NCBI RefSeq assembly: GCF_030552475.1
Contig: NZ_JAUPED010000006.1
Coordinates: 186,001-250,000, forward strand
Reading direction: 5' to 3'
DNA from: Mariniflexile sp. AS56
Lineage (GTDB): Bacteria; Bacteroidota; Bacteroidia; Flavobacteriales; Flavobacteriaceae
Length of the DNA: 64,000 nucleotides
The position numbers and the translations under genes are program-made. A model generated the notes under the pieces. It ran no database searches, was not told the DNA's origin, and worked only from the letters and a program-made list of their open reading frames with translations. Positions 18,185-28,400 of the stretch are shown here, piece after piece; positions within the stretch are counted from its first letter, which is position 1, and the number at the start of each line of letters is the position of its first letter.

Positions 18185-20764
18185 ATGATGAGAAACAGAA
18201 CACTACTTTATTTTTTTAGTATATTTTTTTTAGTTCAGGTATATGGTCAAGATATAGTTAAGCCAAATGTTATTATTTTTTATGCAGATGATTTAGGTTG
18301 GCAGGATACTAATTTGAACAACTTAGGAGAACCCGCTCCTTGGGAAACACCCAATATGGACAAATTAGCTAAACTAGGAGCTAAATTTTCACAAGCATAT
18401 TCTCCAATGCCTACTTGTGCTCCATCAAGAGCAGCAATGTTAAGTGGTAGAAATGCGCTTAAAACAAAATTAACCCAAGTTTCTGGCGGAGAAGTACCTG
18501 GTTTATCAAGAAATAAACTTGGCAATAAATTGATTAGTCCTTTTACTCCTTTAAGAATGCAAGATGAGGAATACACCATTGCAGAAGCTCTAAAAGACGC
18601 TGGTTATAATACAGGACATGTAGGTAAATGGCATATAGCTGGAGCTAATGGATTTCCAGAAGCAAAGGATCAAGGTTTTAAAACTCAGTTTACTGATAGA
18701 GGTGTACACAGAGGTATGAACGATAGGTATACACTTTCTGAATTTGGAGTAAATAACAGTAATTATCCATTAGATGAGGATGGTGTTCCTTTTGACGGTG
18801 TAACCGATGCTGCTGAAAAATTCTTGCAAAATAGTGTTGCAGAAGGCGCTAATGGAGATCCATTTTTCTTATACATGGCAACATGGTTGGTTCATACACC
18901 AATTCAAACCAGAGATTTAGCATTGTTACAAAAAATATCTGAAAGATTAGTTGGTCGTGGAGAATTGTCTGCTGAAGATCTTGAAAATGGGATACCTACT
19001 ATTAAAACACCTTTAACTGCAGCAGGAGATCATAACCCTTTTTATGGTGCCATGGTTGAAACTGTAGATTGGAGTTTGGGTAAAATAATTAATTATTTAG
19101 AAGCCACTGATGACCCAAGAAATCCAGGGAAAAAATTATTTGAAACCACCTATGTTATTTTTTCATCAGATAATGGAGCTTCCGAACAAAATAATGTTGA
19201 TTTTGAAGATGCGTCAGGTAATGTTTCTAGACAAGAAGAAGTTGTAGCTGATAATTTTCCTTTAGATCAAGGAAAAACAAGTTCAAAAGAAGGTGGTGTG
19301 CGTGTTCCTTTAATTATAACAGGGCCAACCGTTACTCCAAATAAAGAATATAGTAATGTAGTTAATGGATTAGATTTTTATCCTACAATAGTATCAGTAA
19401 CAGGAATTACAGTGGCAGATGCCATATTAAACGATTTAGACGGTGTGGATTTAAATCCTTTATTGAGTGGGCAATCTACAACAGTAAATAAAGCTAATGG
19501 TTCTGAAAGAACAGATATGTTTTTCCACTACGCCGTTGCAGATGATCTTAAATCGAAATCAACAATTAGAAGAGGTGATTATAAATTGTATAAATTATAC
19601 CTTGACAATTCTTATGAAGCATATAGATTATATGACGGAGACGTTCTTGTTGATATTGAGGAGGCAAATAATGTTATAGAAACAATGCCTACAGACATAA
19701 AAGAAAGTATGATAGCTTCATTAGACGCACATCTAAATGAGAATAATGCTAAATTCCCTATGTGGAATCCTGATGACCAAGCAGGTTTACCAAATAGAGT
19801 ATTTGTACCTTCAGTAGCTTCTACAAGTTATAATCAAGAAACTCAAATTGTAACCGCTACTATTTCTACAGAATCAAATCAAGTTGGTATTGTTAAAGCT
19901 TATTTACTTTATGTAGAAGATGGAGTAAATGAAGAGTGGCATGAATCAACTACACCAACAACTATATTAGGTAATGTAGTAACTTCTAGTGTTCCAGAAA
20001 CAGCTACTAAAGTTGTTTTTTATATGGTTGATGAAAATGGTTTTTTCGTTTTATCTCAAGAAGTTGCAGTAGCTTCTGTTACAAGAATTACACTTAATGA
20101 ATCAGATACTGTACAAAATTTTAATCCATCAGATGTTTTTTATGAAACTGTAGGAGATATTTCTGTAAGAGATGCTTATTTACAAGCCTTAGCGGCAGAA
20201 GGAGGACAAGGTGCTAACTTTTACGTAAAAAGTGCTAATAACAAAACTATTATATGCAGTAAAGTTACATTTGGTGTTAGATCAAAAGCAAATGATACGT
20301 CTAAATTTGATGTGACTATTGGTGATGTGACACAAAGTTTTACTTATACAAGTTCTGTTGATAGCGAAGATGTTGAATTTGATTTTTCGGGACCAATATC
20401 ATTTACAGGCGAATCTCAAGAAATTAAATTTTTAACAACAGCATTAAAGAATTCTGAAGATGGTATAACACCAAGGTTTAGGTTGTATGATGTTACATTT
20501 CATGTTTCTGAAGTATTAAGTATTGATGAGGTTACAAATAATAATGTTAAACTTAATCTATATCCCAATCCAGTAAAAAACACTTTTAGTCTTTCAAAAG
20601 AAGTAGAATCTGGTGTTTTGTATAATTTATATGGAGCAAAAGCGCACGAATTTAATAATCAGAATAAAGACATAAACATATCAAACTTAAAAACAGGTTT
20701 ATACTTATTACAAGTAAATTTTAGGGATGGCAGTAAAAAAACTTTAAAATTATTAAAAGAATAA
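18185..20764 (+). CDS. T9SS-secreted family S1 sulfatase with extra beta modules
   Basis: About 859 residues. The frame is open to ATG 18104, but ATG 18185 (or 18188) begins a clean signal peptide (MMRNRTLLYFFSIFFLVQVYGQ) and the promoter-like elements lie just upstream. ADDLGWQD, TCAPSR with C78, GKWHIAG, WLVHTPIQTRDLALL and FSSDNGASEQN define an S1 sulfatase of the same group as 16012 and 22282. A beta domain follows at ~545-630, then a second module (~640-770), then a T9SS tail (LYPNPVKNTF to end). The tail predicts export by T9SS to the surface or medium, unlike most sulfatases here, so it could act on intact polymer. Confidence 0.92.
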   Translation: MMRNRTLLYFFSIFFLVQVYGQDIVKPNVIIFYADDLGWQDTNLNNLGEPAPWETPNMDKLAKLGAKFSQAYSPMPTCAPSRAAMLSGRNALKTKLTQVSGGEVPGLSRNKLGNKLISPFTPLRMQDEEYTIAEALKDAGYNTGHVGKWHIAGANGFPEAKDQGFKTQFTDRGVHRGMNDRYTLSEFGVNNSNYPLDEDGVPFDGVTDAAEKFLQNSVAEGANGDPFFLYMATWLVHTPIQTRDLALLQKISERLVGRGELSAEDLENGIPTIKTPLTAAGDHNPFYGAMVETVDWSLGKIINYLEATDDPRNPGKKLFETTYVIFSSDNGASEQNNVDFEDASGNVSRQEEVVADNFPLDQGKTSSKEGGVRVPLIITGPTVTPNKEYSNVVNGLDFYPTIVSVTGITVADAILNDLDGVDLNPLLSGQSTTVNKANGSERTDMFFHYAVADDLKSKSTIRRGDYKLYKLYLDNSYEAYRLYDGDVLVDIEEANNVIETMPTDIKESMIASLDAHLNENNAKFPMWNPDDQAGLPNRVFVPSVASTSYNQETQIVTATISTESNQVGIVKAYLLYVEDGVNEEWHESTTPTTILGNVVTSSVPETATKVVFYMVDENGFFVLSQEVAVASVTRITLNESDTVQNFNPSDVFYETVGDISVRDAYLQALAAEGGQGANFYVKSANNKTIICSKVTFGVRSKANDTSKFDVTIGDVTQSFTYTSSVDSEDVEFDFSGPISFTGESQEIKFLTTALKNSEDGITPRFRLYDVTFHVSEVLSIDEVTNNNVKLNLYPNPVKNTFSLSKEVESGVLYNLYGAKAHEFNNQNKDINISNLKTGLYLLQVNFRDGSKKTLKLLKE

Positions 20765-21058
20765 TGGTTACTTTCTGTAATTAAAAGCAGTGCATTTTAA
20801 AGGTGAAATAGCCCTGGCTTGATACCAAGACTGCGTTATATTAGATTGTTTTGAAAGCTATAGATTGTCTATAATAGAACAGCCAGAATAAAACTATATA
20901 TAAGGGGAAGATAGATATGTTTTATAGCCTATTGTTGGATTAGTTTATAACTCCCAGGAATGCTAATGAAGCAAGACAGGGCGCTATTCATGCTTCATGG
21001 TATCGCGATTAACTACACCAATTAATTTTAAAAGACTGTTGTAGTGTGGTAGTAAAGC
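20765..21058. other. Intergenic region, possible gene remnant
   Basis: About 294 bp before a terminator hairpin, between converging genes. One frame reads NANEARQGAIHASWYRD and stops at about 21011, without an upstream start. This resembles the segment before the ARQGYYA-type helix in some sulfatases, but the match is too short to call. Otherwise nothing recognised. Confidence 0.3.
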
Positions 21059-21098
21059 AAAAAAGTCCCTTAGTTTAAATAAACTAAGGGACTTTTTT
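21059..21098. terminator. Bidirectional intrinsic terminator
   Basis: Stem of 19 bp, left AAAAAAGTCCCTTAGTTTA and right TAAACTAAGGGACTTTTTT, with a 2-base centre. A-run on the left and T-run on the right let it work in both directions between the converging sulfatase (plus) and T9SS protein (minus). Confidence 0.85.
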
Positions 21099-21115
21099 AG
21101 TGTGTAATTAATATT

Positions 21116-21889
21116 TTACTTTTTAACAATTCTTAAAGTTTTAGAACCCGATTGGGTTTTGATATTTGCAATGTACATACCTGTTGCTAAATCACTAATA
21201 TCATAATCAGCTTCTGCTTTAAATGTTTTTAATAAACGTCCCGTAATATTATATAAACTTACACGCTCAATGTTTTCTTTAGAATTTAATTGAAAACTGT
21301 TAGTTGCAGGATTAGGGTAAGCACTAATAGAAGCGTTATTTAATTCAACGTCATTTACACCTAAAGTTTGTTGTGTAAAAGTAACACTATAGTATCTAAA
21401 TACAACGTCAGAAGCAGAACCTTTTGTAATATCAACATCCAATGTTATAGTTTTAGGAACCGATGTAATAGTTACATTTTGAGAATATGCTAAATTATTA
21501 AATGTTTCAAAATCATCAACGGTGGCAGGAGTATTATCTTCATTTAACGCAAACGACGGATCAGTTGTGCCATCAAAAGTAAAATCTACACTACCAGAAT
21601 TACCATGTCTTTTTCTTACGTGGAATACAATGGATGCCAAGAAATCTGCTCCAGAGGAAACCACATCAAAACTAATAGTTCCATTAACATCAGTTGCATG
21701 ACTCCAATTAACATGAGCGCCATTCCCTGCCGTTCCAAAAGTTCCACTTGTAAAATTTTTAGTTTGAGTTGTTTCTGCTATTCTAACTTGTTGTGAATTA
21801 GTTTCCAATGGATCAAGTGCCGTTGCTTGCCCAAATGTTAGAAATGAAGCAAAAAGTAATGTTGCTGTAAAAAGTAATTGTTTTTTCAT
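21116..21889 (-). CDS. Small T9SS-secreted beta-sandwich protein, function unknown
   Basis: 257 residues; signal peptide 1-21 (LTFGQA), a ~150-residue beta-rich domain and a T9SS type A tail beginning AYPNPATNSF. The domain resembles the last module of the sulfatase at 18185-20764: both end in a YYSVTF / YDVTFHV strand directly before the tail and contain an ISFDV/FDVTI-like repeat. It may be a stand-alone carbohydrate-binding module. It has its own regulon-type promoter with the best box in the set, so it probably responds to the same glycan. No catalytic motif is visible. Confidence 0.75.
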   Translation of the reverse strand: MKKQLLFTATLLFASFLTFGQATALDPLETNSQQVRIAETTQTKNFTSGTFGTAGNGAHVNWSHATDVNGTISFDVVSSGADFLASIVFHVRKRHGNSGSVDFTFDGTTDPSFALNEDNTPATVDDFETFNNLAYSQNVTITSVPKTITLDVDITKGSASDVVFRYYSVTFTQQTLGVNDVELNNASISAYPNPATNSFQLNSKENIERVSLYNITGRLLKTFKAEADYDISDLATGMYIANIKTQSGSKTLRIVKK

Positions 21890-21919
21890 GATTTAAAATT
21901 GTTGGATTAATTAATAATT

Positions 21920-21976
21920 CAAATATAGATAGATGCTGTTTTTTTGGTTTGTTTAAATCAATCAAATACTTGCTCT
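21920..21976 (-). promoter_or_regulatory. Fucan-regulon-type operator and promoter, site 5
   Basis: Read on the minus strand: box AGAGCAAGTATTTG (21976-21963), second half-site AACAA, 35 bp, then TATATTTG (21927-21920), a full TAnnTTTG match. The start codon is 30 bp downstream, as in site 3. Confidence 0.7.
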
Positions 21977-22223
21977 TTTCTTGTAACATAATTATAAATA
22001 ATGTTTTTTAAATTATATTATTTCTTCTTAATGGTTTCGTAATCAGTATGTTATTGTGAGTTTTTTTGTTTTTTTTAATTTTGATGAAATACTGCTGATT
22101 ACGGTTTGTTAAAAACTAAAATTCTTATCTGCAGGAATATTTTTACCTAAAAAGAAAGTGATAGGAAATGTTTTTAGCTTTTTTTGAAGCATCAATATCA
22201 TTAGCGGTGATACTGTTATAATT

Positions 22224-22265
22224 ATACATTTAGCTTATAGTTTTAGGTCTATAAGCTAAATGTAT
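22224..22265 (-). terminator. Hairpin after sulfatase gene
   Basis: Perfect 17-bp stem ATACATTTAGCTTATAG / CTATAAGCTAAATGTAT with an 8-nt loop, 17 bp after the minus-strand sulfatase stop. No strong U-run follows on the minus strand, so it may be a weak terminator or a transcript-stabilising hairpin. Confidence 0.6.
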
Positions 22266-22281
22266 TTTTATTCTAACAAAT

Positions 22282-24183
22282 CTATAGGTTTGATAAAGCA
22301 AACTTAGAGAACGTTTCTTTTGTTTTTTTAATGGATTTTGAGGTAGGCATTTCAGGGTAACTCACTAAGAAGTTATGTTCATCAATTAAGTTGATGATGT
22401 AATGGGTTGTTCCCTTTGGTAAAGTGGCCGTTACCGTGTTATTTGCATTAATTTGAGCTTCCGCTTTAAACCATTCTTCATATCTGTGACCTCCATTGGT
22501 GGAGTAAATTAAATTAGCTTGTATCACTTTAGCACCATTTTCTTTGTATTTAAAAGAGACTTGGTTGTTCTTTTTTAATGCAGATATTACCGTAGGAACC
22601 GTTTCTTTATGTTCAATATCTCCTTTGTAGTTCGGGTTGTATGAAGGATAGCTGGCTTTCATTTCTGTTAAGATACTGCTAAGTTGAGTATTCATTTCGG
22701 TAACACGTTTAGGGTCCGATGTTGCTAAATTGTTCGCTTCTTCTATATCCACACGTTTTTCAGTTCCATTAGTCGAATCATAAAGTCTATAAAGCTCGAA
22801 TTCTGGTGTTCTCGGGTTGTTTTTGTAATCGTAGTTTCTTATGAATTTATAATCGCCAACACGTAAAGTACTTTGGTATGATGCATGCGGAAAGTGCCAC
22901 ATCATCGTGGTTCTTTCTTTTCCGTCTTTACCTATTACCAATTTAGGGTTTGTTGGGTCTTTTAATAACAAGGTTGATAAATCGGCACCATCTAAATGTT
23001 TACCGTTTGGTTTGTCAATATTTAATAAAGATAAAATAGTTGGGTAAAAATCAAGACCGTTTACAACAACATCAGTCTGTATTCCTTTTTTAATTCCAGG
23101 GCCTGCAATCATTAAAGGTACTCTGGTTCCGCCTTCTTTAGCATTAATTTTCCCTTTGTCTAGCGGGTAATTATCGGTTACGATATCACCGTGCGCATTT
23201 TCCATACCTCCGTTATCTGATGTGAAAATAATATAAGTGTTTTCACTTAATTTATGTCCTGGCCAACGTGGGTCATCGGTGGTTTCTAAATAATTAAAAA
23301 CTTGTCCTACATAGTAGTCTAACATTTCTACCATGGCGCAGTAAAACGGGTTGTTTTGGCCTTCTACGTCCCAATGGTTAGGGTCTGTTGGATATGCTAC
23401 GCCTAATTTTTCACAGTATTTCTCTAAAAGGGCTTTACTTCTAGTGTGGATAGGTGCGTGCACCAAAAAAGTAGCGTAATATAGGAAAAATGGATCCTGT
23501 TTGTTTTCCTTTAAGAAGTTTAAAGCATCTTGACTGTTTTGATGATAAGGAAAACCGTTTTCATCCAATCGAAAAGGGTCGGATGCTTCATTGGTAGCAA
23601 AATCTGTTAATCTATGTGGTGTTTGAGGTGTTGTTGCACCTCTGTCTGCAGTAGATACATCAAAACCTTGATCGGTAGGTTGTGGATATGCAAAGTGGTT
23701 GATGGCCATGTGCCATTTTCCGGTATGTCCTGTTTTGTATCCCTTTTGTTGTAATGCTCTGGCTAAGGTCATTTCGTTTTCGGGCATGCGGCCACTATAC
23801 CAAGGGTCCATAATACGCTGTATATCTTTATTCGCATACACGGTTGGGGGCGCACCACCAACCACATGTGTTTTTTGTGCACGTGCTGGGTGTGTGCCAC
23901 TCATAATGGCACACCTACTTGGTGCACAGGTTGGAGCGGGTGAGTAGGCTTGCCAGAATTGAACACCTTTTTTAGCAAAAGCATCCATATTTGGAGTCTC
24001 GTACGGGGAAGGTTCGTCTATATCATAACATTTAACATCTTGCCAACCTAGGTCGTCTGTGAGTAAAAGAACGACGTTGGGTTCTGGTCGTTTATTATTA
24101 GAAGTTTCAGTTTGCTTTTGGGCATTACAACTAAAAAACAAACAAATTGTTAAAACTAATAGTTGATTTTGTATATGTTTCAT
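22282..24183 (-). CDS. Lipoprotein sulfatase, family S1, with C-terminal beta domain
   Basis: 633 residues; lipoprotein signal with FFSCN (Cys ~19). LTDDLGWQDVKCYDID, TCAPSR with C86, GKWHMA, LVHAPIHTRSKALL and FTSDNGGMENAHGD. It is closely related to 16012-17877 over its full length, including the C-terminal domain (VPTVISALKKNN to NFLVSYPE, with LPKGTTHYIINLIDEHNF). The lipid anchor instead of a plain signal peptide puts this copy on a membrane. It stands alone on the minus strand, with a hairpin after it. The upstream region has GTAAGTTATTTGAG and TTGCAA words resembling the regulon box, but not at the standard spacing. Confidence 0.94.
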   Translation of the reverse strand: MKHIQNQLLVLTICLFFSCNAQKQTETSNNKRPEPNVVLLLTDDLGWQDVKCYDIDEPSPYETPNMDAFAKKGVQFWQAYSPAPTCAPSRCAIMSGTHPARAQKTHVVGGAPPTVYANKDIQRIMDPWYSGRMPENEMTLARALQQKGYKTGHTGKWHMAINHFAYPQPTDQGFDVSTADRGATTPQTPHRLTDFATNEASDPFRLDENGFPYHQNSQDALNFLKENKQDPFFLYYATFLVHAPIHTRSKALLEKYCEKLGVAYPTDPNHWDVEGQNNPFYCAMVEMLDYYVGQVFNYLETTDDPRWPGHKLSENTYIIFTSDNGGMENAHGDIVTDNYPLDKGKINAKEGGTRVPLMIAGPGIKKGIQTDVVVNGLDFYPTILSLLNIDKPNGKHLDGADLSTLLLKDPTNPKLVIGKDGKERTTMMWHFPHASYQSTLRVGDYKFIRNYDYKNNPRTPEFELYRLYDSTNGTEKRVDIEEANNLATSDPKRVTEMNTQLSSILTEMKASYPSYNPNYKGDIEHKETVPTVISALKKNNQVSFKYKENGAKVIQANLIYSTNGGHRYEEWFKAEAQINANNTVTATLPKGTTHYIINLIDEHNFLVSYPEMPTSKSIKKTKETFSKFALSNL

Positions 24184-24350
24184 TTAATTTTTTTTTTATT
24201 TTTTACAAACCCAACCGTTTGTATTTTGTTGTATGCACACCTTATGTTGCAAATTCGAATAGCTCAAATAACTTACTTTATGTTTACAATCGTTTTCTCT
24301 AATCTGTTATTTTTTTTCTTTTTACTATCATTTTAGCTTTGGTTAAAAAA

Positions 24351-24384
24351 AGTACGCCTTAACATTAAGATGTTAAGGCGTACT
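24351..24384 (-). terminator. Intrinsic terminator
   Basis: Perfect 15-bp stem AGTACGCCTTAACAT / ATGTTAAGGCGTACT with TAAG loop. On the minus strand it is followed by a run of seven U, 42 bp after the stop of the 116-aa gene. Confidence 0.85.
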
Positions 24385-24426
24385 GTAAAGTATTAATATG
24401 ATAAAAGTCTTAGTGCGTAAAGAGCA

Positions 24427-24777
24427 CTATTTCTTTTTCTTCTTTTTGGTAGCATTCAAAATGGCTTTACCACGTTTGTCTCCAAAAGTTTCCAATAGGT
24501 TTTTTTCAAATTGCTTACGGTTTTCTCTTGTTTTTTCTTTAAAAGTATCTGGGTCACTTTCTTTTAAACCTTTAGGCAACTCAGCTCGGTTTAAAAATTG
24601 AGTTTTTTGTAATTCAAAATATTTTGCTTTCTCTTCTTCTGTCAACTCAATAGCAGTCTGTACTTTTTCAACAGCCTTTTGAGCTTTTTTTTCTGCGTTT
24701 TTTTCTGATTTTGATTGTGCCATGGCAGATAGACTAATTAATAAACCTACAATTACTGTTAATACAATTCTTTTCAT
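24427..24777 (-). CDS. Small exported helical protein, Spy/CpxP-like
   Basis: 116 residues; signal peptide 1-20 (LSAMAQ). The mature part is charged and helical, with ELTEEEKAKYFELQ and KEKTRENRKQFEKNLLETFGDKR, and ends in KKKKKK. It is homologous to the equally long protein at 53113-53463 (LSDDKKIELNELL, KGKTRGINRKYFADL). The LTEEQ-type start of the helical region resembles Spy/CpxP and related periplasmic proteins. Both copies sit next to a sulfatase gene, which hints at a chaperone or accessory role for exported enzymes; this is inference. A strong terminator follows. Confidence 0.75.
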   Translation of the reverse strand: MKRIVLTVIVGLLISLSAMAQSKSEKNAEKKAQKAVEKVQTAIELTEEEKAKYFELQKTQFLNRAELPKGLKESDPDTFKEKTRENRKQFEKNLLETFGDKRGKAILNATKKKKKK

Positions 24778-25175
24778 TTTCGTTTTTTTAAATTAAACAT
24801 TCTATTTTTTTGCTTGAAGGGTAAAGAGGATTGGTATTTATTAAAACCTAAACCTCTGTACAAATTAAACTTATTTTATAAAAAAAAGCTTTCTTGTTTT
24901 CGTCTTTATTTTGCTCTAATTGGGCTATGTGTTGTCGGTTTTTGTGTTATTGTGCTGTTTATTAGGTTTTTATGTATTGATGCCGATTCCTGGTTATAAA
25001 AAATAAGAGTTATAGATATATCTGAAATATGTTTTTAAATGATAAAAAAATATGCACAAGATTATTAAAATCATGTGCATATTTAGTAGTGTGTAATTGA
25101 TTTTGATTCTTAACGAAACGTATCATTATCAACTTTATTTACTCCATTAAAAGGAGTTGAAAGATGAAAAATAAA
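24778..25175. other. Intergenic region with terminator
   Basis: 398 bp upstream of the 116-aa gene and downstream of the PID-CTERM gene; contains the terminator at 25048-25084. No regulon-type promoter and no convincing gene. Confidence 0.55.
25048..25084 (-). terminator. Intrinsic terminator
   Basis: 15-bp stem AAATATGCACAAGAT / ATCATGTGCATATTT with one mismatch, followed by a U-run on the minus strand, about 90 bp after the PID-CTERM gene stop. Confidence 0.7.
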
Positions 25176-25418
25176 TTAAAGCAGCTCTTTTTTATTATCT
25201 CGAAGTTTCTTAACCCCAAAGGCTGCCGCTCCAATTAATAAGATTGCAAGGCCTCCATCTAGTGGAATGGAGTCTGGCTTGTTGCTGTCAGAGACTTCCG
25301 AGGCACCTTCAGGTGGCCCTGATGGAATTTGTGCTTGTATAGTTTCAGTGCTTGCCATTACCATTATTATTGAGAAAATACTGATTATTTTAATCATTTG
25401 GTTTCTTTTATTTTTCAT
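25176..25418 (-). CDS. Small PID-CTERM-type sorting-domain protein
   Basis: 80 residues: N-terminal signal segment (~9-28, ending IQAQ), a short proline- and acid-rich middle (~30-50), and a C-terminal IPLDGGLAILLIGAAAFGVKKLR. That last part fits the PID-CTERM pattern known in Bacteroidota: P-(I/L)-D-G-G, a hydrophobic helix and a basic end. It is 11 bp downstream of the 1149-residue repeat protein and is probably co-transcribed. The protein is almost nothing but two hydrophobic segments, so it may end up membrane-anchored with a short exposed loop. Function unknown. Confidence 0.72.
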   Translation of the reverse strand: MKNKRNQMIKIISIFSIIMVMASTETIQAQIPSGPPEGASEVSDSNKPDSIPLDGGLAILLIGAAAFGVKKLRDNKKELL

Positions 25419-25429
25419 GATGCTTAGTT

Positions 25430-28400
25430 TTAGTTTATGATTAATTTTTTAGTTGTTGTAACCCCTTTTGATGTTAGATTAACAAAATACACACCTTTGT
25501 TTTGAGTAAAGTGAGTACTGATAGCTTTCTCTTTTCCAGGAGTGAAGTTGTTTTTGTAAAACAATTTAGCCCCTAATGCATTGTAGATTGTTACTTCCAA
25601 ATCGTCTATGTTTTGGGGTGTGTTTAAGTAAAATAGTCCCGTGTTTGATGGATTTGGATACAATTGAATTTGGTCAATTGCCTCTGTTGAAACCGATAAG
25701 GTTTTTGTAGCAAAGCCAATACTAAATCGACTAGGATCTTTAGAAGCAGGGATGTTTGTGTCTACGTTATAAGGGTAGTTCACTGTTCCGTTTTGTGGAA
25801 TTTCAGTTTGTTGGTTGGTATACGAATCAATCAAATATGGCGTCGCACCTTGCATTGCTTTACCTTCAGCAACTATGGTATAGTTATTATTACGGTAGGT
25901 GTTAATTTCTAGAGGCACAGACTCTGCGTCTACAGGAGTTGCTCTGTTTTCTATACCTAATAAAGTACCATTGTTGGAGGTCGCAAAGTTTTCATCTAAG
26001 TTGGTGAATTTTGGAGCATCCTCATCATTAATACCGTTGTTTCCATTGTCTTCAAAAAGTATAAGTAACCCATCTGCAGCCGACTGATTCGCTGCTAAAG
26101 CACTACTTTCATATAAAGATAGTTTCAACTGGCCAGTATTTGCAGTTTTAGTAGCACTTTTAAATACGGCCGTTTCTGATGTTAACACGTTTTTACTTGC
26201 TTGTGTGAAATTGATGGATGCTATTCCAGGCGCTTCTGAGGCTGTATATACCCAACATGCTTGTCCTGCTTGTAAATATTGGTTTGCATCTCCAGCCGAT
26301 GAAGCTCCAGCGCTTACTGCTATCGTAGCATAGGCACCTCTTGAGCCTAAATTTGGATCCCAAACCCAATAATACGTTTTGTTGATGTTAGTAGTGCCTT
26401 CATTTAAAACGGTACGCATGTTTACAGGCGCTTGGTAAGGGTTTCCAATGAAAATGAATCGCTTATTAGGAACATTTACTTCCACTTTATTAGAAGCGTT
26501 ATTTTCAGCAGTTAAATTACCTGTAGAGGTTAATACCGTTTCTGTAGGACTTGGATTGTTGGATGTTAAATCGATAGATCGATCACCTCTTACTAAAATA
26601 TGATATCCTTGACCTACAGTTAAATTAGTGGCATCTGTACTCGGTATTGCAACATAATTATAATCATTATTATTAAAAGTATACATAGAAGCATTCCCAG
26701 TGGTGGTGGTGTCAAAACCATTATTACCATTAGTAGTGCCTGTAATATGTGTTCCCAATTGCCAGTTATTTTGAATAAAGGTACTTGTTGTTACAGGGCT
26801 ACTTATTTGACGAAATGCTCTTCTTGCTGGGATGTAGCGTTCTATGGTTGCATCACCAACAAAGGAACCTGTTCCTTGACCAATATAAGCCGATCCTGAA
26901 GTATTGGATTTTAAAGTCATACTTCCATCAATGGTTATGGTGCCGTTATTAGTTAGAACAACAGTTGGGTTGATGGTTAATGAAGCAGCATTTTGAATAG
27001 TTAAATTTAGACCATTTTCTAAACTTAGGTTTTGGCCTGTTGTTAAAATAGGGTAGTTTGATAGGTTACTCGGAATTATTACATCAACACTAGGCGTTAA
27101 ACCAGGGCCATTGTTATGAGCCCAGTTGCTCGAGTTTGTCCAATCTGAATTTAGTGCGCCGGTCCATGTAGTAGTTAAACCTTCATCAATACTTCCGTTA
27201 CAATTATTATCAATACCATCTTCAACTTCTATCGCATTCGAGTTGATAGCAGGATTGGTATCATCACAATCACCTTCATTTTCAGTTTGACCATCACCAT
27301 CATTATCCATATCAGCAGAATTATCTGGTGTTGAAGGATTACAATCATCATCAATACCATTATCTAGAATCTCCGTGTTTCCAGGGAATCTAGCCGCATC
27401 GTTATCATCACAGTCCGTATCGGAGTTTACACCATCACCATCCGCATCTAGGGTATCTGGTGTTTCTGGGTTACAGTCGTTATCGATGCCATCATATAAA
27501 ATTTCTGTAGCATTCGAGTTGATAGCAGGATTGGTATCATCACAATCACCTTCATTTTCAGTTTGACCATCACCATCATTATCAATATCAGCAGAATTAT
27601 CTGGTGTTGAAGGATTACAATCATCATCAATACCATTATCTAGAATCTCCGTGTTTCCAGGGAATCTGGCAGCATCGTTATCATCACAGTCCGTATCGGA
27701 GTTTACACCATCACCATCCGCATCTAGGGTGTCTGGTGTTTCAGGGTTACAGTCGTTATCGATACCATCGTATAGAATCTCTGTAGCATTCGAGTTGATA
27801 GCAGGATTGGTATCATCACAATCACCTTCATTTTCAGTTTGACCATCACCATCATTATCAATATCCACAGAGCTGTCTGGTGTTGAAGGATCACAATCAT
27901 CATCAATACCATTATCTAGAATCTCTGTGTTACCCGGATATCTGGCAGCATCGTTATCATCACAGTCCGTATCGGAGTTTACACCATCACCATCCGCATC
28001 TAGGGTGTCTGGTGTTTCTGGATTACAGTCGTTATCGATGCCATCGTATAGAGTCTCTGTGTTTCCAGGGAATCTAGCCGCATCGTTATCATCACAGTCC
28101 GTGTCGGAGTTTACACCATCACCATCCGCATCTAGGGTGTCTGGTGTTTCTGGGTTACAGTCGTTATCGATACCATCATATAAAATTTCTGTAGCATTCG
28201 TGTTGATAGCAGGGTTGGTATCATCACAATCACCTGCATTTTCTGTTTGACCATCACCATCATCATCAATATCATCTGGAGATATATTAGGGTTAGTACT
28301 TAAGGCCGACGTAGCTGTAATAGTATCAACATAAATTTTTAAACCGTTATTTAAGTCCGTAAACCTATTTCCAATCAGTCTGATTTCAGCTGAATCTATA

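Larger units (their letters stand above)
21890..22281. other. Intergenic region with promoter and terminator
   Basis: 392 bp: regulon-type promoter of the small T9SS gene at 21920-21976 and the terminator of the upstream minus-strand sulfatase at 22224-22265. The T-rich 250 bp between them show no gene. Confidence 0.6.

Noticed and set aside
24184-24300. Words resembling the regulon box upstream of the minus-strand sulfatase (22282-24183)
   Set aside because: GTAAGTTATTTGAG and TTGCAA are present but the half-site spacing is ~26 bp and no TAnnTTTG lies at the expected place.
24814-24999. 61-codon open frame on the plus strand
   Set aside because: Hydrophobic low-complexity reading of T-rich DNA in a gap between minus-strand genes, without support.
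27375-28250. Plus-strand open frames rich in serine and valine inside the repeat protein
   Set aside because: They are antisense shadows of the tandem repeats, which keep several frames open periodically.
27180-28275. Repeat array considered as CRISPR
   Set aside because: The units are long, coding and without unique spacers; there are no cas genes.
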